Source: Ceratothoa steindachneri (taxonomy: Eukaryota; Arthropoda; Malacostraca; Isopoda; Cymothoidae). Taken from it: a DNA stretch of 64,000 nt. The notes beneath the pieces were generated by a model. That model had not been told where the DNA came from. It ran no database searches and saw nothing but the letters and a program-made list of their open reading frames with translations. The DNA is taken from positions 49,462,780 to 49,526,779 of the forward strand of contig OZ018338.1 of the NCBI GenBank assembly GCA_963969495.1. Reading direction: 5' to 3'. A program made the translations under genes and the position numbers. Below are positions 37,698 through 48,852 of this stretch, piece after piece; position 1 is the first letter of the stretch; each line of letters starts with the position of its first letter.

Positions 37698-38207
37698 CAG
37701 AGGGGTGGGCAATAATTTTAAGAAGGGGACAACATTGAAGCTTATGTCAAGTTTTGCCGGTCGCACTTAAACAGTTACATGCAAATTTCGAGTAATTTTT
37801 TTACATGGATTTGCCACCCCTTTTAAAATGTTCGCACACTTATATAAGAGTAGGGAGCTACAGCTTAACGTGGAATCCCAATCACTATTTACAATTCTAC
37901 AGTATATGATAATTATTAGGGCCCAGGCGTCTCCCATCCAGTTACTAACCACAGTTCAACGTAGCTTAACTTCCGCCAGCCAAAGAGAGCGCGTAGATAA
38001 GGGTAATGAGAATCGTATTTATAAATTATCGTATTTTTAAAGATCATTTTATCTATGAATGAAATATATTTGAAAATGACTGATTTAAGAATCTAACACC
38101 TAGAAAATTAATGATATGAGATTTGGGCAAAATGTTCAATTATAATTAATTTTCAATATTTTATCTAATCCTAAAATGAAACGCGGGCCGCAGTTTGCCC
38201 ACCCCTG
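37698..38207. mobile_element. hAT-type non-autonomous element, 510 bp
   Basis: Starts cagaggggtgggcaa and ends tttgcccacccctg. The flanks are gtctaagac on the left (37689-37697) and gtctagac on the right (38208-38215), an 8-bp target duplication with one indel. The sub-terminal gccggtcgc near the left and gcgggccgcag near the right are also typical of hAT ends. The ORF inside (37828-38040) is not transposase. Confidence 0.75.
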
Positions 38208-38920
38208 GTCTAGACAGAAATTTGATCTCTTGTCAACTTAAGCCCCTTTTATCCTCCCACCTTCATCTTAAATGGATACGAGAACAGCCAAATGGAGCGA
38301 CACCATCTTTTCCCGTTCGTCCTGTTTAAAATTCCATCGCCGCTGAGGAATTCATTTATCTTCCACAAGCTCCTTTGTTCTTTTACAGCCCCCATTTTTA
38401 CGAACTTGTTTTTGCATTTTTCCTCGTAGCTCTTAGCAAAACGGTAGCTTTTTGCAGCAAGGATGGGGGAAGAGTCTTCTTCGCCTCTCTACAACCCTTA
38501 GATTACGTCCTAAAACTAAGATTGCGGATTTGTCTCAAGGGATGAGGCCGAGAAAGTTGAGGCGCTTTTTTTATAATATTCTTTTACTTAGTATTAGTAA
38601 ATAGATTGAGTCCTTCGAATGAAACCAGTAAAGGCAAGATGGCAACACAAAAGTCGGTTTCCTCCTCGAGATTAAACTCGGTCAAAGCAACACAGGCAGT
38701 CTGTACGATTCCTACGCCAAACTAAGTAACACCAAATAATTCCTGCACCCAAGGAACCTATCCATCACCTTAGGAATCATCTTTCTTCAATAGTTTTTGC
38801 ATAATAAAACCGATTTTCCTTCATGGCAGCTCCGGATCTCGTATTTGTTAAGATCTAAATTTTACCTACAATAGATAAGCAAAATCTGTTTAAAAACCTC
38901 CTAAGTCTGTATTTTATCAG
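38208..38920. other. No supported gene
   Basis: Unassigned. Confidence 0.35.
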
Positions 38921-38924
38921 CTAC

Positions 38925-39080
38925 GCATTGGTGGCAGTTCTATGTTTCTACCATTCTCCATTACTGTATGGTGACTCACACATTGGTGGCAGTCTTATGT
39001 TTCCACCACTCGATTAGTGTTTGGTAACTCGCACATTAATGGCAGTCGTATGTTTCTAGTTTCTACCACTCATTAAATCT
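38925..39080 (+). repeat. Three tandem units of about 54 bp resembling the LINE-A tail
   Basis: cattggtggcagt(c/t) recurs at 38927, 38982 and 39035, each followed by tatgtttc...ccac. 'tggtaactcgcacattaatggcagtcg' is similar in layout to the LINE-A tail's gacttatgcccttggtggcagtcgc. A possible small counterpart of the 64-bp satellite; the relationship is tentative. Confidence 0.45.
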
Positions 39081-39309
39081 TACCCGTTCAAATATATATT
39101 TTGATCACATCCAGTACATGATCCTCATCAAATTGTGAACCTTGGTAGAACGCCATTAGTTGTCCACCCCATGGTATTTTAAATTTGATAATCCCATTAT
39201 TTTTTTAGGATATTACTATAAATGTTAGAAACCCTCCGTTCAGCGATGTTAATGAAATTGAATATGTAATTCCGAATCCGGATTTGGATAATTCACAAAA
39301 TCTAAGAAA

Positions 39310-39655
39310 TTTTTCCTTGACTCTCCTCCGCACCTTACTGCAACGACTGGTTGGTCCCCAGACTGTCTGGTATTCTCTTGTTGAGTTTCCCATTCTGGGG
39401 CATCTTCCCACTCGTTACCTGTCCCAGTACCGGGAGAAGCCGGGTCGCTACCGCTTGGCCTTTGTACTTGGAACGCGTTCATGCACCCAAAATTGTGGAT
39501 TTTTTAAAGTTTGGGATAAATCGAGTCTCTTCCATATTTTCTGGGTGTTGGGTGCTCGCTCTGGACCCTGAAGGAGGCTAGCATTCCTCCGACACCTGAA
39601 GGTGCTTTTTCCTCTTTCTTTTTTTTACCTTAGTTTTTTTGGGGGAGGGGGGTGA
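39310..39655 (+). pseudogene. LINE-A 3' fragment
   Basis: Nucleotide match to 48300-48600: cattctgggg-catcttccc, cgttacctgtcccagtacc, gggtcgctaccgct, cttggaacgcgttcatgcac, then 3' UTR with attcctccgacacctgaagg. No intact frame. Confidence 0.7.
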
Positions 39656-40604
39656 GTATTTTTCACTAACTATAATTTAAAAAGGGAATTTTTTTGAGTA
39701 TTTGAATAATAATTTCATCATAGTTTGGTTATGTTTTTTTATCAGTTATTTCTAATAATTCTTTTATAATATCAAAAAACAAAATGGTGAAGTTCAGAAA
39801 TAAATATAAGTATTGAAATTTTGTGAACTTTTTAAAACCCAAAGAATTACAAATGGTGAAGTTCAAAAAATTTATTTTTATATATCTTCTTCTATAACTA
39901 TATTTTAGCAAAGTGATATTTTGAAAGGGCGGAAATTTAGTTTCTAGTTCCTTTTTAAAATTATTATAATTGGCGAAGTTCAGAAAATTTATAAAAGTTT
40001 AACCATGGCTACTTTTTTTTTAGAATTTAAATTTTAATCTTAGGAGTGAAGCGCAAGCTCCCCCCTAGGGAGGAGGGAGTGGCGAAGCCATTGCCTGGTA
40101 GTTTTTATAATTTATTTAACCGATTTTTAGGTTGAGATATTTAAATGCGTAATTCTGTGGCTATGCTTTTGCTGGCAGCCGCTTGCAGGTAATTAAAATA
40201 GAAGAAGAAAAATCCTTGACCCTTTTTTCATTCCTCCAAAGCTTCATCCGATACATAAACAGGATCTTGTACAAAACAGGAATGGTGATGATATAACGTC
40301 CACAAGACTTGGCGAAGGCAACCATTCCCTTCACAACCCCCCAAATGCCATCTGCTATCCGGGACTGGGGGTTTTCTTTGCAATCATTCCATCTTTTGCG
40401 CTTAATCATGCAGTAAAAAAACAAACACAAAAAAGAAGTTTTTCATCTCCCGTAACAATTATGTTCAGAAACGACTCGCGGGCATTTTGAGCTAATATAG
40501 GCGAGACAATCTTTTAAACACGTTGTAAAAGTTGCCCATCACACATTTCTCGTGACACTCAAACACCATTTTTAGTCGGGTGTGAGTCTAATCACAGGCG
40601 ACTC
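39656..40604. other. AT-rich repeat copy, otherwise unassigned
   Basis: 39770-40090 carries two ggcgaagttcagaaa/ggtgaagttcagaaa-type copies related to 35300-35880. The rest has no recognisable content. Confidence 0.4.
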
Positions 40605-40955
40605 ATATCTCACTATGTCGGTCGGTCGGTACCCGTTTTGCTTTATTTTGTTTTTGTAATAACATTGTAACTATTCGGCCAATTCTAACGAAATTTGAAC
40701 CCTTATCTTGTTTTACATTCTCCTTCGAACCATATAATTGTCAAAGTCCTCCCAAGGTTAGCCCAGGGATTATTTTGTTTAGGCAATAACATCATAACTA
40801 AGTCGATTCTAACGAAATTTGAAACGCTTATGTTGTTTTACATTTTTCTTCGAATGCTATAATTTCCAAAGTCTTCCCAAGGTTAGCCGGGGAATTATTG
40901 AAAGTCATAAATCAGAATAAGTGAGAGCACGCGACCCTTTGGTCAGCAGACCTTG
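40605..40955. repeat. Dispersed repeat with internal tandem duplication
   Basis: Shares tatctcactatgtcggtcg, gtaactattcggcc, ttctaacgaaatttga, ttgttttacatt and gtcagcagaccttgttt with 57961-58212. Here the middle part is present twice (about 40662-40765 and 40780-40890), so this copy is longer. No coding content. Family unknown. Confidence 0.8.
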
Positions 40956-41224
40956 TTTATACAATGGCTTCGTGTTAGAATTCATCCAAATAGAAACTCC
41001 AAACCGAATGAAGATTTTCGCTCGCCTGATATGTTTTGGTCACGTGATCCGTCATGGCGGCCAAATCTAGTCCATACCGACGTAACATTTTGTAATTTTC
41101 TTTTTTTTCTCTTCATTTACGTTTGTTGTTTGCCCCATCCGCACGGATGCACTGCACGGAATGTAACTTTGGATGTGTTATTGTAATGTACACCAGGGTC
41201 TTGTTAGGGTGTGTGCTGGTTTCC

Positions 41225-43010
41225 TTTCGAAATAAGAATATAAGAAAAGAATGAGTCTGCAAAATAGTAATCAGTAGCATATACGAGGCAGCTCCTGTTC
41301 CCATCACCCAGTTCAGTTCCACCTAGCAGTTCCATAAATCCATTCAATCTATTCTTAAAACTCTGCAGGGAGGACGATTCTATCACGTGACTAGTGAACC
41401 TATTACATTCATATACCACTCTATTTTTAAACCAATTTCTTTCCTAAACCTAAACTTGTCCGGGTTAAACCCATCGCTAAGTGTCCCATCCTGTTAATAA
41501 GAACCTTATCTGTCTCCCCTATTATAACCTCTTACCTATTCGAAGACTTCAATCAAGTCCCGTCGAATTCTTCTTTCTAATGTATGAAGATTTATTAAGC
41601 CTTTCACTTTAAGGTAATTTCCTCAACCCATGTTTAGTCATCCTTCTCCTGAACAGTCTCAAGCAAGTAAATATCCAATATGGTGACCAAAATTGCACCG
41701 TACTCCTATTGCCTACACTCATCCCAATAAACCCCAATACCCTATTATCTATATTCCTAACATTTATGCACTGCTTTCTAGGTCGGAGGTCAGAACTTAG
41801 CAGTACACCTAAGTCTCTCGCATTTTGACCATCCTAAAACTCTCCCACTCAGTTTATAATTATTCAGTGGATTACACCTACCTATATACTAAGTACACTA
41901 CACTTGCTTATGTTAAATTGCATTTGCCATTTCTCTGCCCATTGGGATAGTAGGGTCAATTTATCTTGTAATACCTCAGCATCAGTCATACCTTAAAATC
42001 CTAAAAACTTAGTATCATCGGCAAACTTGCTCAGGTTGTTGCTTATACCCAAGTCAAGTTCATTTATATAAATCAAGAATATCAACGGCCCAAACTCTGA
42101 CCTCTGAGAACCCCACTCAGATTTAATTCCATCTATACTAACACTTTGCTGTGGCACCCTGTCGAAAGCCTTACTAAAATCCAAGAAACAATATTATAAT
42201 AATTCTCATTTCTATCGGCAGCATCATACATCTTTCTATAAAAAATTAGTCAAACACGATTTACCCCTAGTAAAGCCGTGTTGAGATCCATTAATCAACT
42301 TATGTTTATTTAAATGATCCTTAATAGATTTCGCTATTATAGATTCCATCATTTTCCCCACCACTGATATCAACGACCTTACTGGCCGGTAATTAGACAA
42401 TTGTTTTATCCCCATTCTTAAATATAGGTATCACATTAGCTTTCTTCGTTGCTGTTGGTACATTGCTAGTCTCTAAACGATTTTCTAAATAGACATGCTA
42501 GTGACTCGCTTAACACATCTTTACATTCCTTCAAAATCCTAGGAAAAACCTCATCAGGGCCAGGTGCTACACTAAATTTGATTTTATCCATTTCTTTTGA
42601 CACTCTCCTTTGTAATTAAAATATCCTCTAATTTTTCCTCATCATTCCCCCTGAAGACCAAGGTTCCCTCGGGTACAATTAGAGTATCCTCGAGTGTAAA
42701 TACTGAAAGAAAATATATATTTAACATCCTAGCCGTGGCATCACTATCACTCGCTAACTCTCCATCAGTAGTTTTAAGTGGGTCTATTTATTTATCTAAT
42801 ATTAGTTCTGTATAATTAAAAGAAACCTTTGAGAACTTCCTTTGCCTTATTGCCACTGTAATTTCATAATTTCTGTTTGGTACCCTAATTAACTTTTTAT
42901 TGTCGCAAGTTAACGCATTAGATCTCTTCCTTAATTGACTCTCACTAATTTTTATTTTCTTATAAATGCTACATTAATTGACAATATCATGCTTAATTTT
43001 ATCTGGCATC
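41225..43010 (-). pseudogene. CR1-type LINE (LINE-C), reverse transcriptase region
   Basis: The minus strand reads through RT motifs: fingers-region fragments near 42330-42540, motif A DFSKAFDRVPQ (42150-42184), motif B remnant FGPLIFLIYINELDLGI and motif C KFADDTKFLGF (41993-42025). Further down are a thumb-like region and a C-terminus ending GTELGDGNRSCLVYATDY near 41250. About 30 residues are missing between motifs A and B, and many stops occur. It differs in sequence from LINE-B, so it is a separate CR1-like family. It abuts the 5' end of LINE-A at about 43.0 kb. Confidence 0.8.
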
Positions 43011-43029
43011 CAGTTAGGGTGGACCTCCT

Positions 43030-44574
43030 TGGCTCTAATCCCCCTATATGGAATATTCATACCCCGCAAGGGACGCGGCGATTTGCCTTCCTGGCCGCCG
43101 CGCTGACGGGACTCAGCGCCCCCTCCGGCTCCAGCTTAGCCTCTTCTTTCAGACAGCCCGTGTTTCCCCCCTAGTTCCTCACTTCCCCTACAACCTCTCC
43201 CACAACTTTTTGTGGTCTGCCTCTATTTTCACCGGGTAGATGCCTATCTTCTTCTCAGCCAACTATCCCGGATCGGGGCTGAGGGAGTGGGGGACAATGT
43301 TCCCTAACCCCTGATCTCCGGTTTGGGATGGTGGGTTTTTAACAACCTGCTTCATCTCCATCCATACCTTCCTCATATCCCCTTTCCTTCTCACTTCACA
43401 CACTATCATTTGTACGCCGTGCCCAAGGTGGAGCCGCCATGCCGAAGGGCTGCCAGGTCACCAGGCGAGAGGGGTGGCCTAAAATGGCGGCACCTGGCTC
43501 TGCCAGCCCCGTGCGCACCCCTTGCAGAGCGTGCTACTGCGAGGGGTAATTAGCGTCTGCATCCCGTAAGAAACTAGTGGTCACCATGCCCAATGATGAC
43601 AAAAACAAAAATATCCCCTCATTCAGCTCCATAGAAAAATGGAGGTCCCCTCCCCCCTTTGCTCTCGCAGGGGACCCTCCAATCTCTTTAACCCGAGAGG
43701 AGGCTTACTCTTCTCCTTTGCTTAAGGGTGTAGGGGACTCCCCCTCACCCCCTTGTCTGGAGGTGCTTTCGGGCGCCTCCCTCTTTCCAGTGGCAGTCCT
43801 CCCCTTTAATTTCTAAGGGGACTGCAAAGAAAGCCAGCAGGAAGCCCATAGCCGACCGCTCCCCATTAGGGCGGCTCGGTATGGCAAACTCTCTTAGGGG
43901 GGAGAGGGAAGACAGGCCCCATCGGTCGCTTCCCTCTAAAGACCTGCTGGCTCGAATATTAAACCTAGCGGGTGCCAAAGCCTCTGCCTCCCCATACTCG
44001 ACTAGTGAAACCGCTGCCAATGGGACCTGTGATGTCCTAGTGGTGGATGGTCAAATGGAGCCCTCCCCCCCGAGATAGACATGGCACTTAAGGCAACTCA
44101 ACCTCAGATGGTAGGGCCTTACATGGGGGCGAATCCGGGCTCAGCACCAAGCACCAAACTCGAGTCCGCCCATATGCAAGGTCCTCCTCAAACAGCTCGG
44201 ATCTCCAAGGCAGTACAAGGAGGGGAGGGATCTCCTCCTCCGGCTGGTGCCCCTATGACTGTCAGGACCTTCTCCATCTCGGAGCAGGACCTTGACGAGG
44301 CCGACCCATTAGGCCTGGAGGCTTCTGCCGGCGGAGGGGAGAAGCGGGTTCATTCACCGCCCTCCTAAAAAGAAAAAAAAATAAGAAAATGACTAAAAAG
44401 ACTCGTGGCTCCTCTCCATCCGTGAGGGCTGCGGGAACGGATGGGTCGGCTGCCACTTGGGTAAGCGACCAAGACAAGATCGGCATATCCGGTCCCTCTG
44501 CGCCTCCCCCCAGGTGCGGAGCCCCTGACTAAGACCAAAAGTGCTAGTGCGCGGAGCGGAGCCTCGGTTACACC
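43030..44574 (+). mobile_element. LINE-A copy 1: probable 5' UTR and start of ORF1
   Basis: GC-rich relative to flanks, with Pro/Ser/Gly-rich frames (43577-44368) interrupted by frameshifts. It precedes a recognisable ORF1 core without a gap, so I treat it as 5' UTR and N-terminal low-complexity part of ORF1. The exact 5' end is unknown. Confidence 0.5.
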
Positions 44575-45245
44575 GGGGCTCCTCATTCAGAGACTACCCG
44601 GCGTTTTCGAGCCCGCTGGCTTTAAACACTTCCTTGTTATTCGCTCCACTGATGGCAGCATGTTGGCTAAGGGCAACATGATTCATCAGAGGAGAGCTTT
44701 AGCTAGTGTGATTGGTAGAGAGCCGAAGGTGACCCGTTTCTCGGACGGGAGCCTTTTGGCGAATGCGTCGAATCCCTCCGAGACGGCCCCAGATTAGCGC
44801 CCTTAGGACACTGGATGGCAGACCTGTGAGTGTGACGCCGCACTCTACCATGAACTTCGTGAAAAGAGTAGTTTATGCGAGGGAACTCGTTGACTACTCC
44901 ATAGAGGACATCACTTTAGAGCTGGCCGACTGTGACAAGCTCCCTGAGTCGGTGTGCCCATTGGTATCGCTACCGCGTAGAAGCTTTCGTGCTACTGCTG
45001 GGGAGGTGCTTTTCCCGCCACCATTTCGGCCATACTAATCGCTCCTGTCGACGTACAAACTCGTGGTTACCCGAAACCTGTGTAAGTTGGTCCCCATCCC
45101 CTTTCACCCAACGTGACCGTTTTCCGTAAGACGAAACGGCCACGCGCCTCCACTGAGTCGTTAAACTCACAGGAGGCAACACCCCTGAAGTTGGTCGCCA
45201 AGCCATTTTCCGGGGTTACTAAAGCTACCCTCCCGAAAGGAGGAC
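44575..45245 (+). pseudogene. LINE-A ORF1 (RNA-binding, gag-like), decayed
   Basis: ORF1 proteins of jockey/I-type LINEs coat the RNA. FKHFLVIRSTDGSMLAKGN, then RRALASVIGREPKVTRFSDGS, then RPVSVTPHSTMNFVKRVVYA and RELVDYSIEDITLELADC (44850-44940) follow the usual order of the fold. After that, frames switch (VEAFVLLLG... at about 44960) and the expected CCHC zinc knuckles are not visible. At least three frame changes. Confidence 0.6.
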
Positions 45246-45524
45246 AGCACTAAAGGAGCTTCGGCTCCTTCGCCCACGCCCAGTGGTGGGTTAGGTGGCC
45301 GCTCCGCCCGCTTAAGGTTTCGAGGCGGAGGGAGGAAAAGACTCGCATGGCGAGCCCAACCTCCCCCAATAAGCCCTTGAAGGCGACAGCGCCTTCAGCG
45401 CATTGTCCTGCCAACAGCACCCGGAGTTCTGCCTCCGGGAAGCCTACGACCATTCCCGTGAGGGTCTTTCTTCTCTTCGAAAAGGCCCTTCGTATCTCGT
45501 CCGAGCTAGGCCTGGAGGGCATAT

Positions 45525-46340
45525 TCTTTCAATGGAATTGCCGAGGACTCCGGGCCACCTGGGACCAGCTACGGAGGCTCGTCCCCTCCTGTTCCCCGTT
45601 AGCTATCTTTTCACAGGAGACCATGCTGGGCGAATACCCCCTGCCCATCCTCCCGTAGTATAAGGGTTATGCGACCCCACCACCATAAGATTGCAGCCGG
45701 GCGTGGGGATGTGCGACTTACACCTGGCATGCTGTATCCGTTCTTCCCTTGGCTTTAGATACCTCCTTTCAGGAAGTAGATGTGCAGCTGCACCTGGATA
45801 GGAGATATACTGTTATTTCTGCGTACATTCCACCTTCAGCCTACTTCGACGCGGGGTACTTCCGCCGCGTCGTGGCACGGTTGCCGAGGCTTTTTCTCTT
45901 GATCGGAGATCTAAACGGTAGACACTCCCTCTGGGGTCCCTACTCTATTAATCCCCGGGGTCACGTCCTTGCCGACCTGATCGACGAGCTTGAGATGGGT
46001 GTCCTAGATGTGGATGACTTTACGCATCGCTGCCCGAGAACCGCTTCATTTTCCTGCCTCGATGTATCTTTGTGCTCTCCGGATGCACAGCCTGATTTTG
46101 ATTAGGGAGTGGTCGATGACCTCCATGGTAGTGTTCACTTTCCTATTCAAATATCATTTTCTGGGCCGCTGCCGCCCGAGAGCCCGGCCCGGTGGAGCTT
46201 GGCGCGGGCGCCGTGGTCTGCATTTCAGGAAATGACTGAATTCTCTATCTCAGTCGAGTTTAGGTTGGTAGATGAGGCCGTTGACTTCTCCGGAAACCTC
46301 ATCGCCTCGGGCCTAACTACTATTCCTACTAGGTCTGGCC
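45525..46340 (+). pseudogene. LINE-A ORF2: AP-endonuclease domain, decayed
   Basis: The endonuclease would nick target DNA to prime reverse transcription. FQWNCRGLRATWDQLRRL (45530) carries the N-terminal Asn motif; PLAIFSQETMLG has the catalytic Glu region; RYTVISAYIPPSAYFD follows; and FLLIGDLNGRHSLWG (45895-45940) is the GDxN motif. The final SDH motif is changed to SVH (GSVHFPI, 46127-46145), removing a catalytic Asp. Stops at 45656-45661 and 46103-46105, plus a frameshift near 45690, confirm it is dead. Confidence 0.8.
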
Positions 46341-46344
46341 GTTT

Positions 46345-46945
46345 TGCACGCTGACCACTCCCGTGGATGTCAGCTGGGTGTGAGACGGCCCTCAAGCAAA
46401 AGCGCTATGCCTACATGCGCTTTAAGCGCAGCCCAAACGATTTCACTGTCATTGAATTTCGTCGAGCTAGGGCTATGTTCTGGTATAGTTCGAAGCACGC
46501 CCGCCGCTCTTCTTGGTGGGCATACCTCTCCTCACTTAACGGGAAGACCCCTCTGGCAGAGGTGTGGAAGCGAGTAAAATTGATTCGGGCAAGTTCTCGC
46601 AGGACCCCCCTCCTGTTCTCCAGGAGAATGGGACTGCAATCTCGTACCCCGCGTCCGTGGCGGAATCCTTCGCGACCGCTTTCTCCGCATTTTCTAGCCG
46701 GGATGCTGCTCTGCCAGGATTCAATGCACGTCGTGATGTCGTGGAAGGCCGCGGGCTGGACTATTCCTCCAGAGGCGGAGAACCCTTCAACGACAGTATT
46801 ACTCTGAGTGAGTTGCGTTCCACTCTTTCTTCGTGCGCGGACACCGCCAATGGTCTGGATGATGTCCCGTATGCCATGCTTCGACACTTGGGTGAGCGAG
46901 GCATGAGCTTTCTGTTAGATTTGTTCTACAGGATCTTGATGGAGG
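46345..46945 (+). pseudogene. LINE-A ORF2: linker and N-terminal part of reverse transcriptase
   Basis: RYAYMRFKRSPNDFTVIEFRR with RSSWWAYLSSLNGKTPLAEVW is the standard pre-RT linker. In the next frame SVAESFATAFSAFSSRD, then SITLSELRSTLSSCADTANG LDDVPYAMLRHLGERG and FLLDLFYRILMEG (46800-46945) form RT fingers. The protein then stops matching. Motifs A-C are absent because the sequence jumps into a LINE-A 3' UTR. Confidence 0.8.
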
Positions 46946-47092
46946 GTCTCCTCCTATTTTTTGTCATCTCCCCTTTTTATCGTTGTTTTGTTTTCAATTT
47001 TTTATTTTAAAGTAACCTAGAGCTAGGCTGTTTGATTGTGTCGACTTATGCCCAAGTGGGCAGTCGCCAGATAGCCCCTAAAAAAAAATATA
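46946..47092 (+). mobile_element. LINE-A 3' UTR and tail of copy 1
   Basis: T-rich UTR end (ttttcaattttttattttaa), then cctagagctaggctgtttga, ttgtgtcgacttatgcccaa, gtgggcagtcgccagatagc and cccctaaaaaaaaa. This is the clearest tail in the window and aligns along its whole length with the 64-bp satellite unit. Confidence 0.8.
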
Positions 47093-47530
47093 TCACCTGG
47101 CAGGCTCATATTCGCAACCTTACGGTCTCTTGTACCCGCGCCATGGACATTCTCCGTTCCGTGACGTTCAGCGCTTGGAGTGCTGATAGGGCTACTGCCT
47201 TACTTTTTTATCGATCCTTTGTTCTTTCGAAGCTCGACTACGGATGCGAGATTTATGCATCCGCAGCTCAGCGTGTATTGCGGAAAGTGGACTCGATCCA
47301 CCACACCGGCCTTCGCCTGGCGATCGGTGCTTTTCGCACTTTCCCCATTGAGAGCCTACGCCCAGCACAGTGCATTCGCGCGAGCCCGGCGCTCCATCAG
47401 TCGCCAACAGCTCTCACTGCATCCGCAACGGATTTCGACGGTGCCTATGCCGAAGAGAGACGCCAGTCATACCCTAAGCTCCTTTAGGTTTAGGGCTAGG
47501 AAACTCCTTCGAGAGCTAGGATAGCTTTCG
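47093..47530 (+). pseudogene. LINE-A copy 2: C-terminal end of reverse transcriptase
   Basis: Starts directly after the tail of copy 1 with TWQAHIRNLTVSCTRAMDIL, then ADRATALLFYRSFVLSKLDYGCEIYASA, LRKVDSIHHTGLRLAIGAFR and FPIESL (47093-47370). This is the RT thumb/connection of the jockey type, normally about 1 kb downstream of where copy 1 stops. Frameshifted near 47370 and 47480. Confidence 0.8.
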
Positions 47531-47619
47531 TGCCGGTCGCGCCCCTGGTTCTGCCCAGGACGCCACCCTGGAGGATACCACCTTTGGCTATTTGTCACCA
47601 CGCCTCTGCTCCCAAAGCT

Positions 47620-48460
47620 TGTACAGAGCCGGAAGTATTGCGTTCGACCTTTTTGGAGCACACCTCGTGTCACGCTGGAACCGTGCCAGTGTATACGGAT
47701 GGCTCCAATCCCCAAAGGGGGTCGGTTTCCACGCCGTATCCCCTCTGTTTGAAGTCAGCGGGGCTCTGCCAGGCGCTGCGTCTGTTTACACGGCCGAGTT
47801 GGTGGCAATACACCACTCGGTACGGGAGATTACGCGACGTGCCTGGTTCCGAGACCGGATTGTGATCTATAGCGACTCACAAAGCGCCCTGAGTGTTCTC
47901 GGGTCATTGGAATCTCCGCATTCCCTGGTTCGCGATATCCGTGATCCTACAGTTTTGGCAAGCCGGAGGGATGTCGAGATTATCTTCTGCTGGGTTCCTG
48001 GACATGTAGGAATTGCGGGGAGTGTGTGCACTAAACAGTTCGCGAGACTTGGGCGACTGGACCAGCGTTTCGCTCTTCCTCACACCGACTTCATGGCAGG
48101 AATACGGGCAGCTCTCCGGGTTGATTGGCAAAGAAGAAGAAGACGGTCGAAGGGAACTTAAAGTTGCGTGCCATTCCGCTGCGTCTGTTCCCATGGACCT
48201 CCCCCCAATGCCGCGAGGGTTTCAGGTTGCTTTCTGTCGTCTCCGAATTGGACACACTAGCGCGACGCACCGCCATTTGATGGAGTGCTCGCCTGCGCCC
48301 TGCTGTAAAGACTGCGTTGCCCCACCCCTAGACTGTTCGGCACATTTTTATGAATGTTCCATTCTGGGCAATCTTCGCGCACGTTACCTGTCCCGATACC
48401 AGGATGGGCGTGGGTCGCTACCGCCTGTCCCTTGTAATCGGGACTAGTTCGTGCACATTG
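47620..48460 (+). pseudogene. LINE-A copy 2: RNase H and C-terminal Cys/His region
   Basis: RNase H would remove the RNA template. VPVYTDGSNP (47685-47710, first Asp) is in one frame and SVYTAELVAIHHSV (Glu), IVIYSDSQSALSVLG (Asp) and IIFCWVPGHVGIAGS (His, 47970-48025) in another, so a one-base shift lies near 47710. The main ORF is 47592-48161. Past a stop, RIGHTSATHRHLMEC...CCKDC and HFYECSILGNLRARYL (48250-48390) are the zinc-binding C-terminus of this LINE group. All four catalytic residues survive, but the frame is broken. Confidence 0.85.
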
Positions 48461-48745
48461 ACTGATAGACTTTCCGACTTTTGGGGGGAGGCCGGCCTTC
48501 ACCCCTTTATTTACCTATGTTTGTTTGTTGTTTCCTTGTAGGTCTTATGTTCTTGCGCTGGGGTGGAGAGGCGTACCTCCCCCCGACGCCGGAGCTTCTC
48601 CTGCTTGTTGCCATTTTCCATTTTGTATTGTTGTTTTTTCCATATTCTTATTTTAAATTAGCCTAGTGCTATGGTGTTGTGATTGCGGCCACTTGTGTCC
48701 AAGTGGGTAGTCGCCAGATTGGCTCCTAAATTTAAAAAAATTGGA
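48461..48745 (+). mobile_element. LINE-A copy 2: 3' UTR and tail
   Basis: ggaggccggccttcacccc, gtacctccccccgacgccgg, a T-rich stretch, gcctagtgctatggtg, then the tail gattgcggccacttgtgtcc aagtgggtagtcgccagatt ggctcctaaa with an A-rich end. The tail is a diverged version of the one at 47030. Confidence 0.8.
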
Positions 48746-48780
48746 ATGTTCATATTCTGTCTACTAATGCACTGTTTAAT

Positions 48781-48785
<5 letters not shown>

Positions 48786-48848
<63 letters not shown>
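48786..48848. repeat. (TA)n microsatellite
   Basis: About 31 TA units, about 40 bp past the LINE-A tail. Confidence 0.95.
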
Positions 48849-48852
<4 letters not shown>

